Shown here: one piece after another, positions 9,991 to 17,967 of the stretch
How the letters are laid out: each line of letters opens with the position of its first letter
Position numbering within the stretch: position 1 is the first letter of the stretch
Assembly (NCBI GenBank): GCA_903880015.1
Contig: CAIRNS010000015.1
Location: forward strand, 55,957-119,956
Length of the DNA: 64,000 nt
Direction: 5' to 3'
DNA from: an uncultured Elusimicrobia bacterium
Lineage (GTDB): Bacteria; Elusimicrobiota; Endomicrobiia; Endomicrobiales; CAIRNS01
Program-made: the position numbers and the translations under genes
Notes under the pieces: generated by a model
Database searches by the model: none
What the model was told of the DNA's origin: nothing
Seen by the model: only the letters and a program-made list of their open reading frames with translations

Positions 9991-10733
9991 ACCTGTTGCT
10001 GACCATCGAATACGATGGTGCCGCGTTTTGCGGCTGGCAAAAACAACCCCTTGCACGCACCGTCCAATCTGAAATCGAAAAAGCTTCTTCCCGTATCTTT
10101 AAAACACCCTCAATTGTTAGTACCGCTGCCGGCCGTACGGATAAGGGCGTTCATGCGCTGGCGCAGAGCGTAGCGTTAGCGGTTACCGGGGGGAGATCCT
10201 ATCCGCTCAAAAAGATTCTTTTAGCGTTCAATGCCGTGTTGCCTGCGGACATAGCGATAACTGCCGTAAAACGCATTCCTGCCGCGTTTAATCCCCGTTT
10301 TAAGGCCCGCGCCAAGCAGTATGAATACGCCATTTGGAACAGCCCGTGCCGTTCCGTATGGCGCCAGAAATATGCATGGCAGGTGCCTCGCCCCCTTGAT
10401 GTGCCCGCCATGCGCAGGGCAGCGCGGTACTGCATCGGAAAACACGATTTTAACGCCTTCTACGCATCGGGCGGAACCCAAGAAAACACGATGGTGACGC
10501 TCACAAAAATTCGTATTACCACTGCTACGCCTGCCGGCGCAATAACCATTCTGTTCCAGGCTGACCGATTTCTATACAAAATGGTGCGCACTCTGGTAGG
10601 AACCCTCGTTGAAGTTGGTTTAGGCAAGCGTCCACCGGCCTCTCTGCGTGATATTCTTAGTAGCCGTAACCGCCGGTTGGCGGGGGAGACAGCGCCTCCT
10701 GAGGGTCTGTTCCTTAAAAAGATTATGTATTAG
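9987..10733 (+). CDS. truA: tRNA pseudouridine synthase A (positions 38-40)
   Basis: Isomerises uridines 38, 39 and 40 in the anticodon arm of tRNAs. Catalytic aspartate D52 lies in GRTDKGVHA; the N-terminal IEYDGAAFCGWQ and the C-terminal FLYKMVRTLVGTLVEVG are typical of TruA. 248 residues, normal length. It closes the + strand gene run; no clear terminator follows it. Confidence 0.95.
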   Translation: MNLLLTIEYDGAAFCGWQKQPLARTVQSEIEKASSRIFKTPSIVSTAAGRTDKGVHALAQSVALAVTGGRSYPLKKILLAFNAVLPADIAITAVKRIPAAFNPRFKARAKQYEYAIWNSPCRSVWRQKYAWQVPRPLDVPAMRRAARYCIGKHDFNAFYASGGTQENTMVTLTKIRITTATPAGAITILFQADRFLYKMVRTLVGTLVEVGLGKRPPASLRDILSSRNRRLAGETAPPEGLFLKKIMY

Positions 10734-11348
10734 ATGTCTTCCTTGCCAATCTTCTTACCTGCCTCTGCCCCTTTCCTGCTTTCCCCTGTTTTTCCTGATT
10801 TTGATGTAAAACCCCATTTCTCTCATCCCTTTTTCCGAACCCTTCATTTTTGACCCCCGGCACCCCTGGACCCTTGGTCACCTTGCGATCATTTCAGCCC
10901 TTTTTTTGGTGTCTTTCATGGCTTTTTCCGGACCATCCATTTTCCGTCAAATTGTACCGAAAAATTAGATTCCCGAAAAATGTTGCCAAAAAATGGGAAA
11001 AATTATTTTCATATTTTTTGACAAAACTGCGGAAAATCGCCGGAATGTGAGTGATAATTAATAACTGTTAAAGTAATTTATAGAAGCAATGCAATAAATA
11101 TATATTTATAAGTACTAATCATTATATTTATCATAAATTAGTTTAATGTTGACAAGTTGTCACCTAATCCATATAACTTAACATAATATATATTATCGGA
11201 ACTTGCGGGGGTGTGGGTGGAGATATGATTTCTCAGACGGAAAATACAGATTGAATCGTCTTAATCAATGCAATTAAGATAATATGAAATGCAATGAATT
11301 ATCAATGATAATTAGATATATAACTTTGATGGGTGCCTTATATAAACG
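10734..11348. other. gene-free island, strand-skewed then AT-rich
   Basis: The longest stretch without a credible gene. 10734-10930 is strongly pyrimidine-rich on the + strand (purine-rich on the -), with no ORF showing conserved features; short frames here look accidental. From about 11040 it becomes AT-rich and carries the promoter at 11149-11177. It separates the rightward gene run from the leftward one, so transcription converges here. I see no transposase, tRNA or known RNA motif. Confidence 0.6.
11149..11177 (+). promoter_or_regulatory. orphan sigma70-type promoter with palindromic operator-like site
   Basis: TTGACA (11149-11154), 17-base spacer, TATAAC (11172-11177). The -35 box overlaps a perfect 13-base palindrome TGACAAGTTGTCA (11150-11162). 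No coding sequence follows on the + strand; transcription would run into the convergent DUF1805 gene. It could drive a short RNA of about 200 nt ending at the hairpin near 11383. Confidence 0.5.
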
Positions 11349-11383
11349 AAAAAAGGACATTCATGTATACACAAGAATGTCCT
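11349..11383 (-). terminator. intrinsic terminator after the DUF1805 gene
   Basis: Perfect 9-base arms AGGACATTC (11354-11362) and GAATGTCCT (11375-11383); read on the - strand the hairpin is followed by a run of six to seven T. It lies about 40 bases past the DUF1805 stop. On the + strand the same hairpin has only a weak T-rich tail. Confidence 0.75.
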
Positions 11384-11421
11384 CTTCATTACAAGTTAAA
11401 TGGCAAGTTCAGTGTTGGATC

Positions 11422-11709
11422 TCAGCTTATCTTGGCAAGGGCCTTAATCCCGGTCATTCCGAGCTTAATACCGGCAGCGGCGGCAGCTGTTGTAATTTCA
11501 ACAACTTTGCCTTCCAGCAGGGCATCGATGGTTTTTACTCCGCGGATAACCGCGGCGCAATCTCCCATCTTTTCGGCAGTTTTAATATCCAGATAACCGC
11601 ACATAAGGTAGCCCTTGGGCGTTATAACCATGACCAAATTTGCTGCCATAAGGGGTATTTCAATCCCCTGGGCTGTTTTCTTGTTGACTACTATATCGCG
11701 TGTTTTCAT
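11422..11709 (-). CDS. DUF1805 family protein (YunC-like)
   Basis: A 95-residue cytoplasmic protein of unknown function. The core (LVMVITPKGYLMCGYLDIKTAE, split here as KGYLMCGYLD followed by AEKMGDCAAVIRGVKT) matches what I know of DUF1805/YunC, a small domain family without an assigned activity. GGAGAGA precedes the ATG. It lies last in the leftward run and is followed by an intrinsic terminator. Confidence 0.75.
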   Translation of the reverse strand: MKTRDIVVNKKTAQGIEIPLMAANLVMVITPKGYLMCGYLDIKTAEKMGDCAAVIRGVKTIDALLEGKVVEITTAAAAAGIKLGMTGIKALAKIS

Positions 11710-11736
11710 AAGATCTCTCCGAGGTGCTCTGTTTTA

Positions 11737-13911
11737 TCACACCAGCCATGACTTGGGGTTCGAATATTCGCTTGGTTTGGGCATTATGACTGAACTCTGG
11801 TAGGGCCACCGCTCTATTTCGGGACCGCCTTTAGATACCGTCACCACGAATTCAATAGTACTAATTTCAGGGGGTATTTGCAATATATCCAAACTCACCG
11901 CACATTCAATGATTTTTCCAGCACATGCAGAGGTCAAAGGGTCTTGATTATCTGCCGATAGGAGTGCATATTCTCGTATGTTTCCGCCGTTTTCAAGAGA
12001 TAGGCGCAGTTCTTTGCCGGCAGGAGTCAGAAAAATGATGTTAAAAGTAAACTCTTCGATGCTTTTTGAAGCGATAGCGGTGTTGAGATCCAGCCGAAAA
12101 TAGATGTTTTCCAGGTCAAATCCGTAGTAAAATGACTTTATGACCGTTTCTACCTGATGCATGGATCCGCCGGCGTGGCCGACCTCGTAGTATCCCGCTG
12201 ATTTCCATTCGAAATAACTGCTGACTTTCCCATCAATTTTTGGGGTAATCATTTCTGACGGTTCAAGGGTTGGTTGTGTTTTTACGATGCCCTTGATGGT
12301 TTTGTACAGATAATCAGGAACTTTCTCATTGCATAGTTCGTATACCGCTATCAGGTTTTGCCGGAAAAGATAGTCAAAAATAGCGTCAATGCTGGATGAA
12401 TGGTCGTTTCCGTACCACCAGTTCCAGTCAGATCCTTCAGCGATGTAAATCTTTTCCCAAGCGGAAAGAATTGCAGGCGTTTCCTTTTTTTTCGGGTATT
12501 TCTGTATATAGTTGGATAGGAAGTTCCGGGTTGCCAGAAGATAGTCCCAGGCAACATTGTCTTCGCTGTGTCCGATCCATATGGCGAAATTGCCGTTGAT
12601 CCATGATCCTGCCCAAAGGTTGGTCAATGTTTCAACGGGCGGATGTTTCAGCAGGTAGTCGCTGATGGTGACCGTTTCTATGGTTTCATCAGCGCTTAAG
12701 GCGCCATAAAGCTGGCGCAAAAAATCTCTGCCGTCGTTGGCATAATACTCCCAGCAGTTTTCCCCGTCAAGAATCACCGAAACCAGATTATCCTCGCCCG
12801 TATCGCCGAGCGTATCCCGGATGGCGTGCAGGCGGTTCATAAAATCGTTTACCGCATCCTTGGCGGCCCATTTTGCATATATAAAACCGATGGCGTCCGA
12901 CAGTGCATGGTCCCGAAATATCATATTGACAGCATTGTCGCCAATCTTTACGCGATACGGTTTATACAGCTTTGAGCGGGATGATGCGGCAGCGTGCAGG
13001 CTGCGGAACAGAATTTCCTCGTCGCTCGCTATCCATTGAATGCCCGAAGCGGACAGCAGAGGGATGATATCTTCAGACACGGAACCCTCTGATGGCCACA
13101 TGCCCCGCAAGGGACGGCAAAAAGAGCGTTCATAATAAGCGAGAGTTTTTTGTATCTGAGTTAGCGCGTCTTCCTTGTGCTGAAAGCGTTTTTTTGGCAG
13201 CTGCGCATGAGGCATGGCGGTGAGCGCGTTGTTGGTATCGCAGAGCAGCGGCAGTATGGGATGATAAAACGGCGTTGCTGATACTTCGATTTGTCCGCGG
13301 TCCTGCAGTTCTTTGTATTTGGGAATTATCATCCCGCAGATAGACAACTGTTTTTGTATGAGCGATTGTTTATCCTCTTCAGAGAAGTTCCGCCCCTTGG
13401 CGAATAGGGATGCAATAAGTTCATCTTTTTCCCGCCAGTACGGATCCATCCACGATAAATTAAACCATACTTGTAAGTCGCGTATGTCGGCTATGGTAAA
13501 ATAATTTTGAATGCGGCGCAGGTCTTCCGTGGATGTTTGCCGGCCACGTTTCTCCAGGAGCTGGTGATACCGGTTATACGGGAAAACCATTGTTTCCCAG
13601 TTGGCCATGAAAAAATTATGCAGAATAAATATCTTTTCACTTTCTATCAGCTGGTCGGCTGCGGTCAGCGTCATGTCAAGAAATTTATCCCGTGCAATCT
13701 TCTGTGCGTATTCATCGAGCTGTACCAAGAGGGACGGGACGACATTGAAATTCGATTTAATCAGCGGGAACTCGTCAAGGATTGCGGCCATGTCGAAATA
13801 ATCCTTGGTCGCGTGCAGGCGTACCCAGGGAAGTTCATTGACACCGGTGGAGGGGTTTTTGTACAGGGGCTGATGCTGGTGCCACAGAAAAGCAAGATGC
13901 AGTTTCTTCAT
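11737..13911 (-). CDS. glycoside hydrolase family 57 protein
   Basis: GH57 enzymes act on alpha-glucans (amylase, 4-alpha-glucanotransferase, branching enzyme). The N-terminal HLAFLWHQHQPLY, the catalytic nucleophile E275 in MWPSEGSV and the DGENCWEYY region carrying the likely acid are all present, followed by a helical region and a C-terminal beta-rich domain of about 170 residues ending in NPKSWLV. 724 residues, no signal peptide, so probably cytoplasmic: glycogen or maltodextrin turnover is the likely role. The start lies one base past the porin stop with no Shine-Dalgarno of its own, suggesting translational coupling. The exact specificity cannot be read. Confidence 0.88.
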   Translation of the reverse strand: MKKLHLAFLWHQHQPLYKNPSTGVNELPWVRLHATKDYFDMAAILDEFPLIKSNFNVVPSLLVQLDEYAQKIARDKFLDMTLTAADQLIESEKIFILHNFFMANWETMVFPYNRYHQLLEKRGRQTSTEDLRRIQNYFTIADIRDLQVWFNLSWMDPYWREKDELIASLFAKGRNFSEEDKQSLIQKQLSICGMIIPKYKELQDRGQIEVSATPFYHPILPLLCDTNNALTAMPHAQLPKKRFQHKEDALTQIQKTLAYYERSFCRPLRGMWPSEGSVSEDIIPLLSASGIQWIASDEEILFRSLHAAASSRSKLYKPYRVKIGDNAVNMIFRDHALSDAIGFIYAKWAAKDAVNDFMNRLHAIRDTLGDTGEDNLVSVILDGENCWEYYANDGRDFLRQLYGALSADETIETVTISDYLLKHPPVETLTNLWAGSWINGNFAIWIGHSEDNVAWDYLLATRNFLSNYIQKYPKKKETPAILSAWEKIYIAEGSDWNWWYGNDHSSSIDAIFDYLFRQNLIAVYELCNEKVPDYLYKTIKGIVKTQPTLEPSEMITPKIDGKVSSYFEWKSAGYYEVGHAGGSMHQVETVIKSFYYGFDLENIYFRLDLNTAIASKSIEEFTFNIIFLTPAGKELRLSLENGGNIREYALLSADNQDPLTSACAGKIIECAVSLDILQIPPEISTIEFVVTVSKGGPEIERWPYQSSVIMPKPSEYSNPKSWLV

Positions 13912-13912
13912 G

Positions 13913-15250
13913 TTAAAATTTGGCGGTTATTTCGTATTGGTACCGCGTGGCGGGATCCGAGTGAGGCCACAATTGATCGAATTTTGGCGGGGTGTAGCGG
14001 TTGTAGGATAAGGATGATGTTACATATTTTGAGTGTGTGTATTTGACGGCAAGATCCATCTCGACGCCGATGGAGAATTCCCCCCCAAAAAGGCGTTCAA
14101 ATCCGGACGCCACCGGCGCGCCGCGGGGCCCAACCGATGTGGAGTACAGAAAGTAATCAACGCTGAACGCCCATCCGTACAACGGAGAGAACTCGGCACC
14201 CAACGATAATGTATTGATGCCTGAATACTCCGCTGATGGCAATGTGTAATAACCGCCTGTCGGCGTGGCGGCAAACAGCTGTCCGTTGCCAGCGCGCTCC
14301 AGTCCGTCAAAGCGGCGAGTTAAATCAGGTGAAAAAGAATTGTCAGTGCCGGTATTTTGAAGGTCATTGCCGGTGTTCATGGCAAGGAATGCCCTGGCGG
14401 TAACAGAACCGAGCTTGGTATTCTTTCCGTATAGTTCCCCCCGTAAGGTGTATCCCATTCCGTCGAGTGCAATTGCAGTGTTGTTGGATCGGGTAATATA
14501 TCCGGTTTGTTTGGCTAATTCAAACTGATACAGTGACAATTCGTTACGGCGTCCGACACGGATATCATAAAATTGCTTGTAAACTTCCTTAGTGATGTCA
14601 GTGATGTTACCGGGGAGAGTATAGACATATCCGGCATCGTTAATATATCTGAAATAACCCAATTCCCAGTGGTGTTGTTTCCAGTCAGTGGATGCAACCC
14701 CGCCGTACAGATCAGCATCTGCGTCGGGTCTGAAATTGTCGGTCAACTTGGCAGTCACCAGTTCCATGTCCCATTTTATCGGCCAAGAGGTATGCCCGAT
14801 AATGCGGAAAGCGTTGAATCCGACACCGTTGTCGTCAATGATAAGACCGTCGCCATACGACAATGGTTGTTTGCCGGCTATGATATCTACGGGCAAATCG
14901 TTAAAATCGGTCAGAACGACATATGCATTTTCAATGTAGGGGGTTAGTGTTGTATTTGGATACGGAGTGGCAAAAAGGGTGCTGGTAGAACCGGCAACCC
15001 CGATAGCGGTAAGTTTTGTGGCTATACGAACACCCGGCGCAAACGATCCACCGATGGTCACCCCGATGCGCTGTGAATAATAACTCCGGGCGTCAGTGGA
15101 AGATGACACATCAAAGTCATTATTGCTGAAACTGACACCGCGCACGCGGTAATCGGTCTCAACCGTCAGCGATGAAGCATAGAGACAGCTTATCGCCGGC
15201 AGAAAACTAAACAATACAATAAAAAAACGAACCAATAGTTTGCGCGTCAT
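13913..15250 (-). CDS. porin-like outer-membrane beta-barrel protein
   Basis: An exported protein of about 445 residues: signal peptide MTRKLLVRFFIVLFSFLPA with cleavage near YAS-S, then alternating short beta-strands with aromatic ends and a final residue Phe (YEITAKF), the usual C-terminus for BAM-assembled barrels. I picked the ATG at 15250 because it gives the signal peptide; the frame is open further up to a TTG at 15316. No family name is certain; alginate-export-like or general porin are possible. Its gene abuts the GH57 gene, which hints at a link to glucan use, but that is inference. Confidence 0.7.
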   Translation of the reverse strand: MTRKLLVRFFIVLFSFLPAISCLYASSLTVETDYRVRGVSFSNNDFDVSSSTDARSYYSQRIGVTIGGSFAPGVRIATKLTAIGVAGSTSTLFATPYPNTTLTPYIENAYVVLTDFNDLPVDIIAGKQPLSYGDGLIIDDNGVGFNAFRIIGHTSWPIKWDMELVTAKLTDNFRPDADADLYGGVASTDWKQHHWELGYFRYINDAGYVYTLPGNITDITKEVYKQFYDIRVGRRNELSLYQFELAKQTGYITRSNNTAIALDGMGYTLRGELYGKNTKLGSVTARAFLAMNTGNDLQNTGTDNSFSPDLTRRFDGLERAGNGQLFAATPTGGYYTLPSAEYSGINTLSLGAEFSPLYGWAFSVDYFLYSTSVGPRGAPVASGFERLFGGEFSIGVEMDLAVKYTHSKYVTSSLSYNRYTPPKFDQLWPHSDPATRYQYEITAKF

Positions 15251-15256
15251 AAAATT

Positions 15257-15299
15257 GCTGCGGCAAAAAAAGACGGTTTGACGCTTTCTTTGCCGCAGC
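15257..15299. promoter_or_regulatory. long perfect stem-loop before the porin gene
   Basis: Perfect 11-base arms GCTGCGGCAAA (15257-15267) and TTTGCCGCAGC (15289-15299) with a 21-base loop, placed just upstream of the porin ATG. The - strand loop contains a T-run. It may cap or terminate the transcript of the upstream barrel gene or control porin translation; no Shine-Dalgarno is visible between the stem and the ATG. Confidence 0.6.
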
Positions 15300-15319
15300 G
15301 ATGGTAATAGAATCAATAC

Positions 15320-15892
15320 TTATGAGAAGTAATATCTGACGCCGACATTCGTCAAGCCTGCCTGAGTGCCGAATAATTTGCTGCTGCTGTTGTAGCCGAT
15401 GCCTGCTTCAACGCCGAATCCAAGGTTGGGAAGGTTGCTGAGGAAAAATTCAGCTCCAACACCGGTGCCGATGGTGAAAGCGGTATCGCTGTAATCTTTG
15501 CCCTGAACTTTAATTGATACATTCTCGATGCCGATAATGCCGTATCCGTACACGCGCATATTGGATTCTTTCTTTATGACGCCAAGTACTTTACCGCCTA
15601 AATCAAAACCTTTTGCGTTATCGCCAAATCCAAAACCAAGAATGCCTTCAAAGCCCATGCTGCCAGCAGTCCAGTACCGGAGAGCCAAAGAGGTTGTCGC
15701 CGGAATAGGTTGCGGTTGTCCATTGACATCAACAGTGGTATTTCCTGAGAGTTGAGAATTAAATCCAAATCCGGTCTTTGCATCTGATTGGACGCGCACA
15801 GGAGCTGCAGATACTGAATGTTTAATTTCTTTTGCAAAAGATACTCCACCAAACAGTGATACTGCACAAACAGCCAAAACTAATCTTTTCAT
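15320..15892 (-). CDS. small outer-membrane beta-barrel protein
   Basis: A 190-residue exported protein with signal peptide MKRLVLAVCAVSLFGGVSFA and a glycine/aromatic-rich body of alternating strands ending in VRYYFS, like 8-strand OmpW/OmpX-type barrels. GGGGAAAGCA lies before the ATG, and a TATAAT at 15930-15935 may be the -10 of its promoter, though no good -35 is seen. Function unknown. Confidence 0.7.
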   Translation of the reverse strand: MKRLVLAVCAVSLFGGVSFAKEIKHSVSAAPVRVQSDAKTGFGFNSQLSGNTTVDVNGQPQPIPATTSLALRYWTAGSMGFEGILGFGFGDNAKGFDLGGKVLGVIKKESNMRVYGYGIIGIENVSIKVQGKDYSDTAFTIGTGVGAEFFLSNLPNLGFGVEAGIGYNSSSKLFGTQAGLTNVGVRYYFS

Positions 15893-15969
15893 TGCTTTCC
15901 CCTTTTATATACAATTTAACAACACTGTAATTATACAATAGAAATTGAAAAATTAAAAGCTGGAACAGG

Positions 15970-16674
15970 TTACTGTTTATTGTTTCCGTGCTGAACTGCG
16001 GCAGATTTCAACGGGGATGCAGAGATAATGGCAATGCGTTCCTGCGCTCGCTGAGCCCATCCGCCGCCCGGGTAGAGCGCAGAAAGTTTGTCATACTGTG
16101 CTTTTGCCTCGGTAAAAGAACCGTTTAATTCATATAATCTGCCCAGTGATTCATATGCTTTAGGGACAAAAAAGTGGTCTGCATATCTTTTGATGAAGGT
16201 AGTGTAAGTAGCTATGGCTGCCGTATAGTTTCCTGCAGATTCTTGTATATCGCCCAGAATCATCAATGCAAGGGGCATCATGCTTTTGGGCGTCCCTTCG
16301 TCAATAGCCGGGCGAACGACGCTTTCGGCGTTAGCAAATTCCTTTTTTGATATGAAATAATCGGCCTTGAGCATGCGCGCCTGTGTTGATGCGGGAGTAT
16401 GCCTGTATTGCAGAATGATTGCATCGAGCGACTGAAGGCCGGCATCGATCTGGCCGCCGTAAATCTGCGCCTGCGCCATGGAGAACTTATCGTTGGCGCG
16501 CGCTTTTGACGAGTGAAGGCGCATGAAAAAGAAAACGGAAAATATAAGTGCGCCGATGGTTATGCCCAGAATGCTATAAAACGCCTGGCGGTTCTTTTGT
16601 ATCCATTCGATACTGACAATGAGAATGTTTTCGAGTTCATTTCTTTTTAGATTGTGTCGAGTGTTTGCGTCCAT
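15970..16674 (-). CDS. membrane-anchored TPR protein
   Basis: A 234-residue protein with a cytoplasmic basic N-terminus, one transmembrane segment (about residues 32-53) and a periplasmic array of TPR-like helical repeats (about 60-215). The layout resembles YfgM/TPR_21 proteins or BamD-like scaffolds that work in envelope protein assembly, but I cannot name it. AAGGGGAA precedes the ATG. Its first 38 bases overlap the end of the PHP gene in another frame. Confidence 0.7.
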   Translation of the reverse strand: MDANTRHNLKRNELENILIVSIEWIQKNRQAFYSILGITIGALIFSVFFFMRLHSSKARANDKFSMAQAQIYGGQIDAGLQSLDAIILQYRHTPASTQARMLKADYFISKKEFANAESVVRPAIDEGTPKSMMPLALMILGDIQESAGNYTAAIATYTTFIKRYADHFFVPKAYESLGRLYELNGSFTEAKAQYDKLSALYPGGGWAQRAQERIAIISASPLKSAAVQHGNNKQ

Positions 16675-17314
16675 TGATTATTCCCCTTGCGTGATTTTGC
16701 ATAGTTAAAAAATCGGCCATTACAAGCCCGCTCACTTTTAAAGTAGACCGGATACTTTCCGCGCACATTAAATCGTCCGGCTGATGCGTGTCGGTATTAA
16801 ACACCAGTGAAGCGCCCAGTTTTTTTGCCAGACGCGCCACATGAGGGTTGCCCGCCTTGTGTCCCCGTCGGGTAGTAATTTCCAGGCAAACATTGTTTTT
16901 TCGCGCCAGCAGAACATCGTCTGCAGTTATGTGACCGGGATGAGCGATGATGTCAGCGCATGCCATTATGGCGGCATGGTTTGTCCCCGGTGGTACCGTT
17001 TCAGCGGGGGTCTCACCGTGAACGACCACTATGTCAGCGCCGAGCTTTCGGCACATTTGGACAGCTTTGGCTATTAGCGGGGGCGGCACATAGGTAATCT
17101 CTATACCTGCCAAAACGCGTATATCATACGCGCGGCTGAGCTGTGCAGTAATTTTTTTAATGCGGGGGATGATGTAATCAATCGTAGAAAAATCACCGTG
17201 ATCGGTCAGTGCGATTGCTTCATATCCGTTAACTTTTGCGCGGTAGACCAGTTCTGAAGGAAGCAGGGCGCCGTCAGAGAACAAACTATGTGTATGTAGA
17301 TCGATGTATTTCAT
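16637..17314 (-). CDS. PHP-domain metal-dependent phosphoesterase
   Basis: The polymerase and histidinol phosphatase (PHP) fold binds two or three metals and cuts phosphoesters. Seen: HTHSLFSDG at residues 7-15, ALTDHGDF, VVHGE, HPGH and the C-terminal FNTDTH. 225 residues, all metal ligands apparently intact. The family includes histidinol phosphatase and general phosphatases/nucleases; nothing in the context selects one. AAGGA precedes the ATG, and the tRNA-Arg gene lies just upstream. Confidence 0.8.
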   Translation of the reverse strand: MKYIDLHTHSLFSDGALLPSELVYRAKVNGYEAIALTDHGDFSTIDYIIPRIKKITAQLSRAYDIRVLAGIEITYVPPPLIAKAVQMCRKLGADIVVVHGETPAETVPPGTNHAAIMACADIIAHPGHITADDVLLARKNNVCLEITTRRGHKAGNPHVARLAKKLGASLVFNTDTHQPDDLMCAESIRSTLKVSGLVMADFLTMQNHARGIINGRKHSTQSKKK

Positions 17315-17334
17315 ATTTTCCTTGCGTTTTTAAA

Positions 17335-17408
17335 CGCCCCAGAGAGGATTTGAACCTCCAGCCTTATCCTTAGGACGGATCTGCTCTATCCAGTTGAGCT
17401 ACCAGGGC
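17335..17408 (-). tRNA. tRNA-Arg(CCU)
   Basis: A 74-base cloverleaf: acceptor GCCCTGG/CTGGGGC, D arm GCTC/GAGC, anticodon loop GTCCTAA giving CCT, T arm GGAGG-TTCAAAT-CCTCT, discriminator G. One mismatch at the top of the anticodon stem. CCA is not encoded. It sits between apt and the PHP gene and may be co-transcribed with them. Confidence 0.93.
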
Positions 17409-17421
17409 GTGTGCGTGCAGT

Positions 17422-17952
17422 TTAAAATGTTATGAGCGAGAAAACATCATAATTCTTAAGTGCTGTAGTGCGACCATTGAGAAAAAGTAATTCTATCAGA
17501 CAGGCGATACTGACGACTTTCCCGCCATTCTGTTCTATCATAGTCGCTGTTGCCAACGCGGTTCCCCCGGTGGCGAGCAGGTCGTCGACCAGCAAAATAT
17601 TCTCACCCGGTTTTATTGCATCTTCGTGCATTTCCAGGGTGTCCGTTCCGTATTCCAGTTGATAGGTATGTTTCACTGTTCGGTAGGGCAATTTTCCTCT
17701 TTTTCTGACAGGAATCATTCCTACGCCCAAACTGTAGGCAATCGGTGCGCCAAAAATAAATCCGCGGGCTTCAACACAGGCGACTTTGTGAATATTTTGT
17801 CCCCGATAATGGCTGGCCATTTCGTCAATGGCTTTGCGGAACAAATCGGGATTACTCAATACCGGTGTTATGTCTTTGAAAAGTATTCCTTTTTTAGGAA
17901 AGTCCGGAATATCCCGGATAGCTGATCGTAACTGTTCGACAACTGAATCCAT
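17422..17952 (-). CDS. apt: adenine phosphoribosyltransferase
   Basis: Purine salvage: adenine plus PRPP to AMP. The 176-residue protein has the N-terminal IRDIPDFPKKGILFKDITP, the ARGF adenine-site stretch, the RKRGKLPY loop and the PRPP-binding ILLVDDLLATGGTA. Length is normal. AAGGGGA precedes the ATG. It follows the sigma factor gene by 16 bases. Confidence 0.96.
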   Translation of the reverse strand: MDSVVEQLRSAIRDIPDFPKKGILFKDITPVLSNPDLFRKAIDEMASHYRGQNIHKVACVEARGFIFGAPIAYSLGVGMIPVRKRGKLPYRTVKHTYQLEYGTDTLEMHEDAIKPGENILLVDDLLATGGTALATATMIEQNGGKVVSIACLIELLFLNGRTTALKNYDVFSLITF

Positions 17953-17967
17953 AAGTAATCCCCTTGC

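Noticed and set aside
10850..11050. 66-residue + strand frame in the gene-free island
   Set aside because: Low-complexity pyrimidine-rich DNA, no ribosome site and no family features.
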